Shown: positions 1 to 6,477, counted from the first letter of the stretch. The stretch: 6,792 bases of DNA from an uncultured Clostridia bacterium (GCA_946187475.1 CAMHRJ010000127.1:1-6792); one strand, 5' to 3'. Translations and numbers: made by a program. The notes: generated from the sequence alone by a model not told the origin.

Positions 1-1
1 C

Positions 2-139
2 ATCAACATCCCCCAGGAGAGCGTCACCATCCCGGAGACCATCGACGGCGTGCGCGCGGTGATGCAGATGCAGCAAACCAGTGCCGAGGCTACCGAGGCC
101 ACCAACCGGAACCTGAACATCGGCCGCTTCAAGAGGTAA
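2..139 (+). CDS. gap: Archaeal-type (type II) glyceraldehyde-3-phosphate dehydrogenase, 3' end only
   Basis: Only the last 45 codons are in the window; the gene begins before base 1 and stops at TAA (137-139). The visible tail contains TIPETIDGVRAV, which resembles the C-terminal V-P-E-N-I-D-A-I-R-A motif of archaeal type II GAPDHs, followed by a T-N-(R/K)-x-L-(G/N)-I ending like theirs. It does not resemble the C-terminus of the ordinary bacterial type I enzyme. Type II GAPDH converts glyceraldehyde-3-phosphate to 1,3-bisphosphoglycerate with NAD(P) in the cytoplasm. The next gene, 10 bp on, is an archaeal-type phosphoglycerate kinase, the following glycolytic step, which supports the call. 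No catalytic domain is visible, so a related Rossmann oxidoreductase cannot be fully excluded. Motif comparison is from memory. Confidence 0.72.
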   Translation: MNIPQESVTIPETIDGVRAVMQMQQTSAEATEATNRNLNIGRFKR

Positions 140-144
140 GGAGG
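138..144 (+). promoter_or_regulatory. Strong Shine-Dalgarno for pgk, overlapping the gap stop codon
   Basis: AAGGAGG begins within the TAA of the upstream gap gene and sits 5 nt before the ATG at 150. It fixes the pgk start and suggests translational coupling of the two glycolytic genes. Confidence 0.85.
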
Positions 145-149
145 GCGCC

Positions 150-1409
150 ATGCGATTTGGGATCCGTACCCTGGACGAGGTTTCCGTGCGGGGGAAAACC
201 GTTCTCTGCCGGGTGGACATCAACCAGCCCGTGGACCGGGCCACCGGCACCCTGAAAAGCATCAACCGCATCCGGGCCTGCGTGCCCACGGTGCGGGAGC
301 TTGCGGACAAGGGAGCAAAGCTGGTGCTGCTGGCCCATCAGGGAAGCGACATCGAATATAAAAACTACTATAGCACCAAGCCCCATGCCGCTGTACTGAC
401 TCAGCTGCTGGGCCGGGAGGTCAAGTGGATCGACGATGTGTGCGGTCCCGCTGCCCGGGAAGCCATCCGCGGCCTGAGGGAAGGGGAAATCCTGCTGCTG
501 GACAACGTCCGTTTTGTGGCGGAGGAGCAGACCCTCTTTGAACAGAAGCTGCGCCTGAGCCACGTTGAGCAGGCCAAGACCCAGGTGGTGGAAAAACTCG
601 CTCCTCTGGCAGACCTCTATGTGTGTGACGCCTTTGCTGCCGCCCATCGGGATCAGCCGAGCCTCTGCGGCTTTGAGCAGGTGCTTCCCTCCGCCATGGG
701 CCGGCTCTTTGAGCAGGAATACTGTGCGGTGTCCCAGGTGATGGAGCAGCCGGAGCGGCCCTGCGTGTTCGTGCTGGGCGGCGCCAAGATCGCCGACGCG
801 TTCCAGATGATGGAGACGGTACTCTCCCGGGGCGTAGCGGACACGATCCTCACAGGGGGCCTTGTGGGAAACATCTTCCTGGCCGCCGCCGGCAGCGGCA
901 TCGGCCAGGGCAGCCTGGACTTTATCTACAAATCCAATTACGGAGAATTCATCGAGAAGGCGAAGACCCTGTATATGCGCTACGGCGGCAAGATCCAGCT
1001 GCCCAAGGACCTGGCCTGGGTGAAGGACGGCAAACGCCAGGAGGCTCTGGTGGGCGAAATCCCGGCGGAAATCGCCGCGGTGGATGTGGGCTATTGGACG
1101 GCCAAAACCTACCGGGAGGCCATCCTCTCGGCGGGCACGGTGTTCGTCAACGGACCCATGGGCGTCTTTGAGCAGGTGGCAAGCGAGTACGGTACCAAGG
1201 CCGTGTGGCAGGCTATTGCCGATACCAAGGGGTACACCGTTCTGGGTGGGGGCGACAGCATCACCGCCACGGAAAAGTACGAGCTGACGGAAAAAATGGG
1301 CTATATCTGCACCGGCGGCGGCGCGCTGATCCGCTTTTTGAGCGGGGAGGAGCTGCCCGTGGTGCGGGCGCTGCGCCATGGCTCCGCCATTCCCGAGAAG
1401 GGAGCATGA
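150..1409 (+). CDS. pgk: Phosphoglycerate kinase, archaeal type
   Basis: Transfers phosphate from 1,3-bisphosphoglycerate to ADP, giving 3-phosphoglycerate and ATP in the cytoplasm. At 419 aa it is close to the usual length of about 400. Family motifs are in order: RVDIN (21-25) for the 3-phosphoglycerate side; AHQG (62-65) in place of the bacterial H-L-G-R-P; DNVRF (118-122); DAFAAAHR (160-167), archaeal in style where bacteria usually have DAFGTAHR; LGGAK (209-213) with the nucleotide-binding Lys213; NGPMGVFE (334-341); GGGDS (366-370); and CTGGGA (387-392) near the C-terminus. The A-H-Q-G loop, A-F-A-A-A-H-R and the archaeal-like overall pattern place it with archaeal rather than standard bacterial PGKs. 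The Arg of H-x-G-R-P is absent (HQGSD here), which some archaeal PGKs also show as I recall them. It is paired with a type II GAPDH, so the two were probably acquired or retained as a unit. Confidence 0.95.
   Translation: MRFGIRTLDEVSVRGKTVLCRVDINQPVDRATGTLKSINRIRACVPTVRELADKGAKLVLLAHQGSDIEYKNYYSTKPHAAVLTQLLGREVKWIDDVCGPAAREAIRGLREGEILLLDNVRFVAEEQTLFEQKLRLSHVEQAKTQVVEKLAPLADLYVCDAFAAAHRDQPSLCGFEQVLPSAMGRLFEQEYCAVSQVMEQPERPCVFVLGGAKIADAFQMMETVLSRGVADTILTGGLVGNIFLAAAGSGIGQGSLDFIYKSNYGEFIEKAKTLYMRYGGKIQLPKDLAWVKDGKRQEALVGEIPAEIAAVDVGYWTAKTYREAILSAGTVFVNGPMGVFEQVASEYGTKAVWQAIADTKGYTVLGGGDSITATEKYELTEKMGYICTGGGALIRFLSGEELPVVRALRHGSAIPEKGA
1398..1404 (+). promoter_or_regulatory. Shine-Dalgarno deciding the start of the transketolase N-subunit
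   Basis: AAGGGAG lies in the last codons of pgk, 6 nt before the ATG at 1411. The reading frame is open for 11 codons further upstream (to 1378) inside pgk, but that earlier ATG lacks a comparable site, and family proteins start at the MDENRKL position. Confidence 0.75.
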
Positions 1410-1410
1410 A

Positions 1411-2253
1411 ATGGACGAGAACAGAAAACTGAAAGCCTTTGCCTGCCAGATTCGCATGGCTGCTATTGAAGCCATCCACGCCATTGGCTCGGGCCATATC
1501 GGCGGCGCGCTGAGCATTGCGGATGTGCTGGCCGTGCTTTACGGCAGAGAAATGCGCTATGATCCCCAAGATCCCAAGTGGCCAGAGCGGGACAAGCTGG
1601 TTTGCTCCAAGGGCCATGCAGGACCTGCCGTGTACGGCACCCTGGCTCTGAAGGGCTTTTTCCCCTATGAGGAGCTGAAGACCCTGAACCGACCGGGTAC
1701 CCGCCTGCCCAGCCACTGTGACCGCAATAAGACCCCCGGCGTTGATATGACCACAGGCTCCCTGGGGCAGGGCGCCTCACTTGCTGCCGGTATGGCCCTT
1801 GGGGACAAGCTGCGGGACAGGGACAGCCGCGTTTTCCTGATCCTGGGAGACGGGGAAAGCAACGAAGGCCAGGTTTGGGAGGCGCTGGCTTTTGCCTGTG
1901 CCAAAAAGCTTGGAAACCTGGTCGTTCTGCTGGACTGGAACAAGCGGCAGTTGGACGGCTGGACCCAGGACGTCTACCCCATGGGGGACTTTGTTCAGAA
2001 GCTGCAGGCTTTCGGCTTTGACACCGTGAAGGTAAACGGCAACGACATCGATGAGCTGGTCCCGGCTCTGGAACGCACCAGAGCCGGCGGTGAACGGCCC
2101 TATGCCATTGTGCTGGACACGGTGAAGGGCGCAGGCGTGCAGGAAGTGGCCGAAAAGGTTATGAACCACAGCCTGCCGGTGAGCGATGAGCAGTACGAGC
2201 GCTGGACCAAGGCGTTGGAGGCTGAAAAACAGGCCTGGGAGGTGGAAGCATGA
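1411..2253 (+). CDS. Transketolase, N-terminal (TPP-binding) subunit
   Basis: 280 aa, the usual size for the first half of a split transketolase. It binds thiamine diphosphate and Mg2+ and forms the active site together with the C-subunit encoded next. Motifs: SGHIGG (27-32) with His29; SKGHAG (66-71) with His69; PSHCD (100-104) with His102, equivalent to yeast His103; GSLGQG (116-121); the TPP motif GDGESNEG (146-153) running to Asn177; and a late His253, equivalent to yeast His263. The catalytic and cofactor residues of this half are therefore all present. The family SGHPGG reads SGHIGG here. The ATG comes one base after the pgk stop, and its stop overlaps the C-subunit start by 4 bp, which indicates coupled synthesis of two partner subunits. 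The substrate is not shown by this half; see the C-subunit. Alternatives within the split-transketolase superfamily, such as apulose-phosphate or sulfo-sugar transketolases, remain possible. Confidence 0.93.
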   Translation: MDENRKLKAFACQIRMAAIEAIHAIGSGHIGGALSIADVLAVLYGREMRYDPQDPKWPERDKLVCSKGHAGPAVYGTLALKGFFPYEELKTLNRPGTRLPSHCDRNKTPGVDMTTGSLGQGASLAAGMALGDKLRDRDSRVFLILGDGESNEGQVWEALAFACAKKLGNLVVLLDWNKRQLDGWTQDVYPMGDFVQKLQAFGFDTVKVNGNDIDELVPALERTRAGGERPYAIVLDTVKGAGVQEVAEKVMNHSLPVSDEQYERWTKALEAEKQAWEVEA

Positions 2254-3218
2254 AGATCGTATATGACGGCAGCATGGATCCCCGCCTCTGCAAGAGCGTG
2301 CTGGGGGAGACCATCCCTGCCTTGGCTGCGGAGGACCCTGACTTTATCTATCTGGATGCTGACCTGATGAACTGCATCGGCACCGCCAAGTGGGCCGCTG
2401 CCAATCCAGACCGCGCGATCAACTGCGGCATTGCTGAGGCCAACATGATCGGCGTGGCCTGCGGCCTGGCCGCTGCGGGCTTCAAGCCTATGGTGCATAC
2501 CTTCGGACCCTTTGCCTCCCGCCGCTGCTACGACCAACTTTTCCTTTCGGCTGGCTACGCGAAAAACGACATCACCATAATCGGAACCGACCCAGGAGTC
2601 ACCGCCGCCATGAACGGCGGGACTCACATGCCCTTTGAGGACATGGCGCTTTACCGGGCCATTCCCGGCGCCACTGTGATCGATGTTACCGACCCCACCA
2701 TGCTCATAAGCGTCCTGCGCCAGTGCAAGGATCGCCCGGGGGTGAAGTACATCCGCGTGGGACGTAAGAGCTATGCCAAGGTCTATGCGGAGGGAAGCGA
2801 GCTGCCCATTGGCAAGGCCGTGACGCTGCGGGAGGGCACGGATGTTGTGATCTTCGCCTGCGGCATTCTGGTCCATGAGGCCATGCAGGCCGCCAAAACC
2901 CTGGAGGAAGAGGGCATCAGCGCCGCAGTGGTGGACTGTTTTACCGTGAAACCCCTGGACGAGGAGGCTGTGCTGGCCTGGGCCGGAAAGACCGGCGCCG
3001 TGGTCACAGCGGAAAATCACAACCGGATCGGCGGCCTTACTTCTGCTGTGAGCGAGCTGCTGGCCCGCCGCTGCCCCACACCGCTGGAGGCGGTGGCTGT
3101 GGAGGATTGCTTCGGCGAGGTGGGTCCCCAGGGCTATCTGCAGCAGCGCTTCGGCCTCACAGCGGAGCATGTGACCCGTGCTGCGCGGGAGGCCGTGAAG
3201 AGGAAACAGACGAAATGA
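2250..3218 (+). CDS. Transketolase, C-terminal subunit, atypical substrate pocket
   Basis: 322 aa, matching the second half of split transketolases: a Pyr-type TPP domain with the catalytic Glu in GIAEANM (Glu63), FASRRCYDQL (88-97), and the GTHMPFED segment (124-131) with His126, equivalent to yeast His481; then a C-terminal transketolase domain with AENHNRIGG (254-262). By hand alignment to yeast transketolase, several residues that hold the sugar phosphate or read the alpha-hydroxyl are changed: Arg359 to Lys15 (or a shifted Arg12), Ser386 to Cys42, His469 to Asp114, Asp477 to Asn122; Arg528 is kept as Arg172. The conventional T-H-Q reads THM. The fold and chemistry are thus preserved while the pocket looks re-specialised, so donor and acceptor are uncertain. 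ATG overlaps the N-subunit stop as ATGA, preceded by GGGAGG at 2237-2242. Its own stop overlaps the next gene in the same way. Confidence 0.93.
   Translation: MKIVYDGSMDPRLCKSVLGETIPALAAEDPDFIYLDADLMNCIGTAKWAAANPDRAINCGIAEANMIGVACGLAAAGFKPMVHTFGPFASRRCYDQLFLSAGYAKNDITIIGTDPGVTAAMNGGTHMPFEDMALYRAIPGATVIDVTDPTMLISVLRQCKDRPGVKYIRVGRKSYAKVYAEGSELPIGKAVTLREGTDVVIFACGILVHEAMQAAKTLEEEGISAAVVDCFTVKPLDEEAVLAWAGKTGAVVTAENHNRIGGLTSAVSELLARRCPTPLEAVAVEDCFGEVGPQGYLQQRFGLTAEHVTRAAREAVKRKQTK
3199..3218 (+). promoter_or_regulatory. Weak Shine-Dalgarno and ATGA stop/start overlap before larA
   Basis: AGAGGA (3199-3204) lies about 10 nt before the ATG, a weak and slightly distant site. The ATG (3215-3217) overlaps the TGA (3216-3218) of the transketolase C-subunit. 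Initiation probably depends on ribosomes finishing the upstream gene, tying racemase output to transketolase output. Confidence 0.6.
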
Positions 3219-4465
3219 AGCTGGAATTCGGAATGGGCAGCGGTGTGCAGACTGTGGAGCTGCCCGAGAAGAACCTGATGGGGGTGCTGCGGGCAAACGC
3301 GGCCCCCGCCATCGCCTCGGAGGAGGAAGAAGTGCGCCGGGCCTTGCGGGAGCCTGTGGGATCGCCGCGTCTGAGGGAGATCCTTCATCCCGGCCAGACT
3401 GTTGCCATCATCACCAGCGATCTGACCCGGCCCATGCCCACGGCCAAGGTGATGCCCCCGCTGCTGGATGAGCTCTATGCCGCGGGGATCCGGCCGGAGG
3501 ATATCACGCTGGTCTTTGCCCTGGGCAGCCACCGACATCAGAGTGATGAGGAGAAGCGTCGCCTGGCGGGGGAGAGAGCCTGGCGGGAGATCCGCTGCGT
3601 GGACAGCGATCCGGCCGATTTCGTGCACCTGGGCGTCACCAAGGCGGGAACCCCGGTGGATATTACACGGGTTGTGGCCGAGGCGGATCGGAGGATCTGC
3701 CTGGGGAATGTGGAGTACCATTATTTCGCCGGCTATTCCGGCGGGGCCAAGGCGATCATGCCGGGCTGCTCCACAAGGGCGGCCATTCAGTCGAATCACT
3801 CCATGATGGTGCGCCCGGAGGCCTGCGCCGGAAATCTGGAAGGAAATCCCCTGCGTATGGACATCGAGGAGGCCGGGGCCATCTGCGGGATCGACTTTAT
3901 CCTGAATGTGGTGCTGGGCGAGCACAAGGAGATCCTGTGCGCGGCTGCAGGAGACGTGACAGCAGCTCATCGGAAGCTCTGCGCTTTTCTGGATACCATC
4001 TATCTCAAGCTCCTTGACAGGCCGGCGGACATCGTGATCGTGAGCCAGGGTGGAGCGCCAAAGGACCTGAACCTGTACCAGACCCAGAAGGCCCTGGACA
4101 ATGCCCGCCACGCGGTGCGCCAGGGCGGCATCATCATCCTGATCGGCTCCTGCCGGGAGGGTCTGGGCGAGCGGGTATTTGAGGAGTGGATGACTACATC
4201 CCCCTCACCGGAGGCCATGATCGAACGCATCGGCAGGGATTTCCAGCTGGGCGGGCATAAGGCCGCAGCCATTGCCATGACCCTGCGGAAGGCCAGGGTC
4301 TGCCTGGTATCGGACCTGGAGGAGGAGTTTGTGCGCTCCATTTTCCTCAACCCCATGCCCTCGGCCCAGGAGGCGCTGGACGCCGCCTTCCGGGAGCTTG
4401 GCGCAGACGCCAGCGTTCTGGCCATGCCCTTTGGAGGCTCTACGCTGCCCAGGATCCGTAACTGA
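3215..4465 (+). CDS. larA: LarA-family nickel-pincer 2-hydroxyacid racemase/epimerase (DUF2088), substrate unknown
   Basis: 416 aa, slightly shorter than Lactobacillus plantarum lactate racemase. LarA enzymes use a nickel pincer nucleotide to interconvert epimers at a 2-hydroxyacid carbon by hydride transfer. Residues matching L. plantarum LarA by hand alignment: Arg72 (Arg75) in SDLTRP; His106 (His108) in GSHRH; His169 (His174) in EYHYFAG; Lys179 (Lys184, cofactor tether) in SGGAK; His195 (His200, nickel ligand) in SNHS; Gln289 and Lys292 (Gln295, Lys298) in YQTQK. LarA Trp358 falls at His348 in LGGHKA, a difference from true lactate racemase. The family also contains malate racemases and gluconate epimerases, so lactate should not be assumed. 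The cofactor genes larB, larC and larE are not in the window. The start at 3215 is chosen because it forms ATGA with the preceding stop and gives the expected N-terminus; the frame is open 36 codons further upstream inside the transketolase gene. Confidence 0.9.
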   Translation: MKLEFGMGSGVQTVELPEKNLMGVLRANAAPAIASEEEEVRRALREPVGSPRLREILHPGQTVAIITSDLTRPMPTAKVMPPLLDELYAAGIRPEDITLVFALGSHRHQSDEEKRRLAGERAWREIRCVDSDPADFVHLGVTKAGTPVDITRVVAEADRRICLGNVEYHYFAGYSGGAKAIMPGCSTRAAIQSNHSMMVRPEACAGNLEGNPLRMDIEEAGAICGIDFILNVVLGEHKEILCAAAGDVTAAHRKLCAFLDTIYLKLLDRPADIVIVSQGGAPKDLNLYQTQKALDNARHAVRQGGIIILIGSCREGLGERVFEEWMTTSPSPEAMIERIGRDFQLGGHKAAAIAMTLRKARVCLVSDLEEEFVRSIFLNPMPSAQEALDAAFRELGADASVLAMPFGGSTLPRIRN

Positions 4466-4472
4466 ATCGAAA

Positions 4473-4478
4473 GAAGGA
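4473..4478 (+). promoter_or_regulatory. Shine-Dalgarno deciding the start of the LDH2-family gene
   Basis: GAAGGA sits 6 nt before the ATG at 4485, in the 19-bp gap after the larA stop. The frame is open for 52 codons upstream within larA, but that extension does not look like the family, whereas MNIGYEEE starts where LDH2 proteins normally do. Confidence 0.75.
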
Positions 4479-4484
4479 AATGCT

Positions 4485-5549
4485 ATGAATATCGGCTATG
4501 AAGAAGAGGTGCGCCTGGTTCGCGGCATTCTCACCGCCTCGGACTTTCCGGAGGAGGACGCGGAGATCATTGCCAAGGTCATCGCCCACTCGGACTTTAC
4601 CGGCGTGTATTCCCATGGCCTGTCCCGCCTGACCCGCTATCTGCGTCAGATCAAGGCAGGCTCCCTGAACAACAAACCCAGATTTGAAAAAATACTTGAC
4701 AGCGGCGCCGTTTTGGTGTTCGACTGTGATAACGGCTCCGGAATCGTTTCTGTAAACAAGGCATATGACCTGGCGAAGGAAAAGGCCAGAGAATTCGGCA
4801 TTGCCATGGCAGTAGGACGCCACAATGCCAACATCGGCTGCGGCTCCTATTACGGGTGGCGCGCCGCTGCGGACGATATGGTGGCGCTGGTCTGCTGCAA
4901 CACCTATGCCTTCACCTCGCCTTTCGGCGGGGCTGACCGGCTCATCGGCACGAACCCCATCATCCTGGGCGTTCCGGCGGGGAAGGAGTATCCCATCGTG
5001 ATGGACATCTCCACCACCTGCGTGGCCATGGGCAAGATCCAGGCGGCCGAGCGGGAGGGCCAACCCATTCCCGCGGAGTGGGCCAAGGACTATGACGGCG
5101 CTCCCACCACGGACCCCGGAAAGGCCTTCTCCCTGTCTCCCATCGCGGGGCATAAGGGCTATGGTCTGGCTGTAATGGTGGACGTGCTCAGCACCATGTT
5201 CTCCGCCGCCTGCTTCGGCACGGATCTGGGCCTGTTCTCCAAGCTGGAAAAGGAAAACACCGGCTTTTGCGTGATCGTGATCGATCCCGGCAAATTCATG
5301 CCCATCGAGCAGTTCAAGGACGAGGTGGACCGCTATGTGCGCATGATGAAGGATGGACGCAAGGCTCCCGGCGTGCAGGAGATCTTCCTGCCGGGCGAGA
5401 TCGAATATCGGAAATTTGATGAGATGAAAAAGACGGGCTTTGCGGTGAGCGAGGCTCTGGCTCGGGAACTGACGGAGCTTTCCATCAGCCTGGGCGCGGT
5501 GGAGGAGGGGACCGACTTCGCCGGATTGGTTGCACATTTTAACGCTTGA
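4485..5549 (+). CDS. LDH2-family (malate/L-lactate/ureidoglycolate-type) NAD(P)-dependent dehydrogenase
   Basis: 354 aa, the normal size for this non-Rossmann dehydrogenase family (E. coli YiaK and AllD are about 330-350 aa). Members interconvert a 2-hydroxyacid and its 2-oxoacid with NAD(P)H: malate, lactate, sulfolactate, ureidoglycolate or diketogulonate. Motifs: DFTGVYSHGLSRL (37-49), with His44 and Arg48 where YiaK/AllD have theirs; the glycine-rich GCGSYYGW (118-125); TSPFGGADRLIGTNP (144-158), the family nucleotide-binding region; VMDISTT (172-178); and SPIAGHKGYGLA (218-229). At the position of AllD His116 this protein seems to have Asn116 (segment GRHNANIG, 111-118), though His113 is close by. 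It directly follows a 2-hydroxyacid racemase homologue, so the two probably handle the same acid, one fixing chirality and the other oxidising or reducing it. Which acid is not visible from sequence. Confidence 0.9.
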   Translation: MNIGYEEEVRLVRGILTASDFPEEDAEIIAKVIAHSDFTGVYSHGLSRLTRYLRQIKAGSLNNKPRFEKILDSGAVLVFDCDNGSGIVSVNKAYDLAKEKAREFGIAMAVGRHNANIGCGSYYGWRAAADDMVALVCCNTYAFTSPFGGADRLIGTNPIILGVPAGKEYPIVMDISTTCVAMGKIQAAEREGQPIPAEWAKDYDGAPTTDPGKAFSLSPIAGHKGYGLAVMVDVLSTMFSAACFGTDLGLFSKLEKENTGFCVIVIDPGKFMPIEQFKDEVDRYVRMMKDGRKAPGVQEIFLPGEIEYRKFDEMKKTGFAVSEALARELTELSISLGAVEEGTDFAGLVAHFNA

Positions 5550-5551
5550 AA

Positions 5552-5559
5552 AGGGAGGA
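5552..5559 (+). promoter_or_regulatory. Strong Shine-Dalgarno before iolE
   Basis: AGGGAGGA in the 18-bp gap after the dehydrogenase stop, with its GGAGG core 9 nt before the iolE ATG. It is among the strongest sites in the window and allows iolE to be translated independently of the genes before it. Confidence 0.75.
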
Positions 5560-5567
5560 AGAAAGGG

Positions 5568-6470
5568 ATGTTTGACCCCAAAACTGTTTTTCTCGGCATT
5601 GCGCCCATCGGCTGGTGCAATGATGATATGCCTGAGCTGGGCGCGGAGAACACCTTCAAGCAGACGGTCAGCGAGATGGCCCTGGCGGGCTTCACCGGCT
5701 GTGAGATCGGCAACAAATACCCCAGCGATCCTGTGGAGCTGAAAAGGCAGCTGGACCTGCGCGGCATGCGCATCGCCAGCCGCTGGTTCTCCTCCTTCCT
5801 GCTCACAAAGCCCTATGAGGAGGTGGAGGCAGACTTCATCCGGGAGCTGGACTTCCTCACGGCTGTAGGCGCCAACCGCATCAATGTCAGCGAGCAGAGC
5901 TACTCGATCCAGGGGAAGACGGAGGTTCCCATTCTCACCGGCGGTCACAAATATGTGATGAGCGATGCCGAGTGGGACCGCTTCTGCGACGGACTGAACA
6001 AGCTGGGAAGGGTAGCCCGGGAGCGGGGCTTCAAGCTCTGCTTCCACCACCATATGGGCACTGTGGTGCAGACCTCGGAGGAGACAGACCGCATGATGGC
6101 CAATACCGACCCTGAGGCCGTCTTCCTCTGCTATGACACCGGCCACTTCACCTTCGCCGGCGAGGATCCCCTGGCCATGCTGAAAAAATATGTGGACCGG
6201 GTGGGCCATGTGCATCTGAAGGACATGCGTCTCAGCGTAGTGGAGGAGGCCAGAAAGAACAACTGGAGCTTTCTCACCGCCGTGCGCAACGGCGCCTTCA
6301 CCGTTCCCGGCGACGGCGACGTGAATTTCGATCCCGTGTTTCAGGTGCTGAGCGAGGCAGGCTATCAGGGCTGGCTGCTGGTGGAAGCCGAGCAGGACCC
6401 GGCCAAGGCCGATCCGCTGGAGTATGCCATCAAGGGGCGGCGCTATATCCGCGAGCATACCGGACTGTGA
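5568..6470 (+). CDS. iolE: Inosose dehydratase (2-keto-myo-inositol dehydratase)
   Basis: Dehydrates scyllo-inosose (2-keto-myo-inositol) to 3D-trihydroxy-cyclohexane-1,2-dione, the second step of myo-inositol breakdown in the cytoplasm. The 300-aa product matches Bacillus subtilis IolE along its whole length: GIAPIGWCNDDMPELGA (10-26), WFSSF (73-77), VSEQSYSIQ (107-115), FHHHMGT (159-165), ETDRMMANTDP (172-182), YDTGH (189-193), HVHLKD (214-219), FTVPGDGD (244-251) and LVEAEQDP (271-278). These include the His, Asp and Glu residues expected for the metal site of this xylose-isomerase-like TIM barrel. Start chosen at 5568, 9 nt after a GGAGG core (5554-5558). It is followed 7 bp later by iolB. 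I see nothing truncated or substituted in the catalytic motifs. Confidence 0.96.
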   Translation: MFDPKTVFLGIAPIGWCNDDMPELGAENTFKQTVSEMALAGFTGCEIGNKYPSDPVELKRQLDLRGMRIASRWFSSFLLTKPYEEVEADFIRELDFLTAVGANRINVSEQSYSIQGKTEVPILTGGHKYVMSDAEWDRFCDGLNKLGRVARERGFKLCFHHHMGTVVQTSEETDRMMANTDPEAVFLCYDTGHFTFAGEDPLAMLKKYVDRVGHVHLKDMRLSVVEEARKNNWSFLTAVRNGAFTVPGDGDVNFDPVFQVLSEAGYQGWLLVEAEQDPAKADPLEYAIKGRRYIREHTGL

Positions 6471-6477
6471 GGCAAGC

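Noticed and set aside
1406..1432. Alternative ATG at 1406 overlapping the pgk stop
   Set aside because: It is out of frame with the transketolase and reaches a stop after eight codons; the ATG at 1411 gives the family N-terminus.
129..1517. Minus-strand open frame of 462 codons opposite pgk
   Set aside because: Fully antisense to an unmistakable PGK and extending into the next gene; composition is typical of an antisense shadow and no family is recognisable.
1411..3218. Reading the two transketolase halves as one gene broken by a frameshift
   Set aside because: Each half has its own ribosome site and start, the ATGA overlap is clean, and separately encoded halves are a known normal form of this enzyme.
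1411..3218. Identifying the pair as 1-deoxyxylulose-5-phosphate synthase or a 2-oxoacid dehydrogenase E1
   Set aside because: The N-half SGHxGG, SKGHA and GSLGQG pattern, the late His253 and the split point fit transketolase better, and there is no E2/E3 gene or isoprenoid context.
2100..4111. Two overlapping long minus-strand frames opposite the transketolase and larA genes
   Set aside because: They overlap each other and three conserved plus-strand genes, with no motif or plausible ribosome site.
4466..4484. Possible internal promoter or terminator in the gap between larA and the dehydrogenase
   Set aside because: Only 19 bp, fully taken up by the ribosome binding site; no inverted repeat or T-run is visible. 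The 18-bp gap before iolE is the same.
4480..4488. Two-codon mini-frame ATG CTA TGA overlapping the dehydrogenase start
   Set aside because: Could in principle tune initiation, but it lies too close to the Shine-Dalgarno to be a good start and such a short match is expected by chance.
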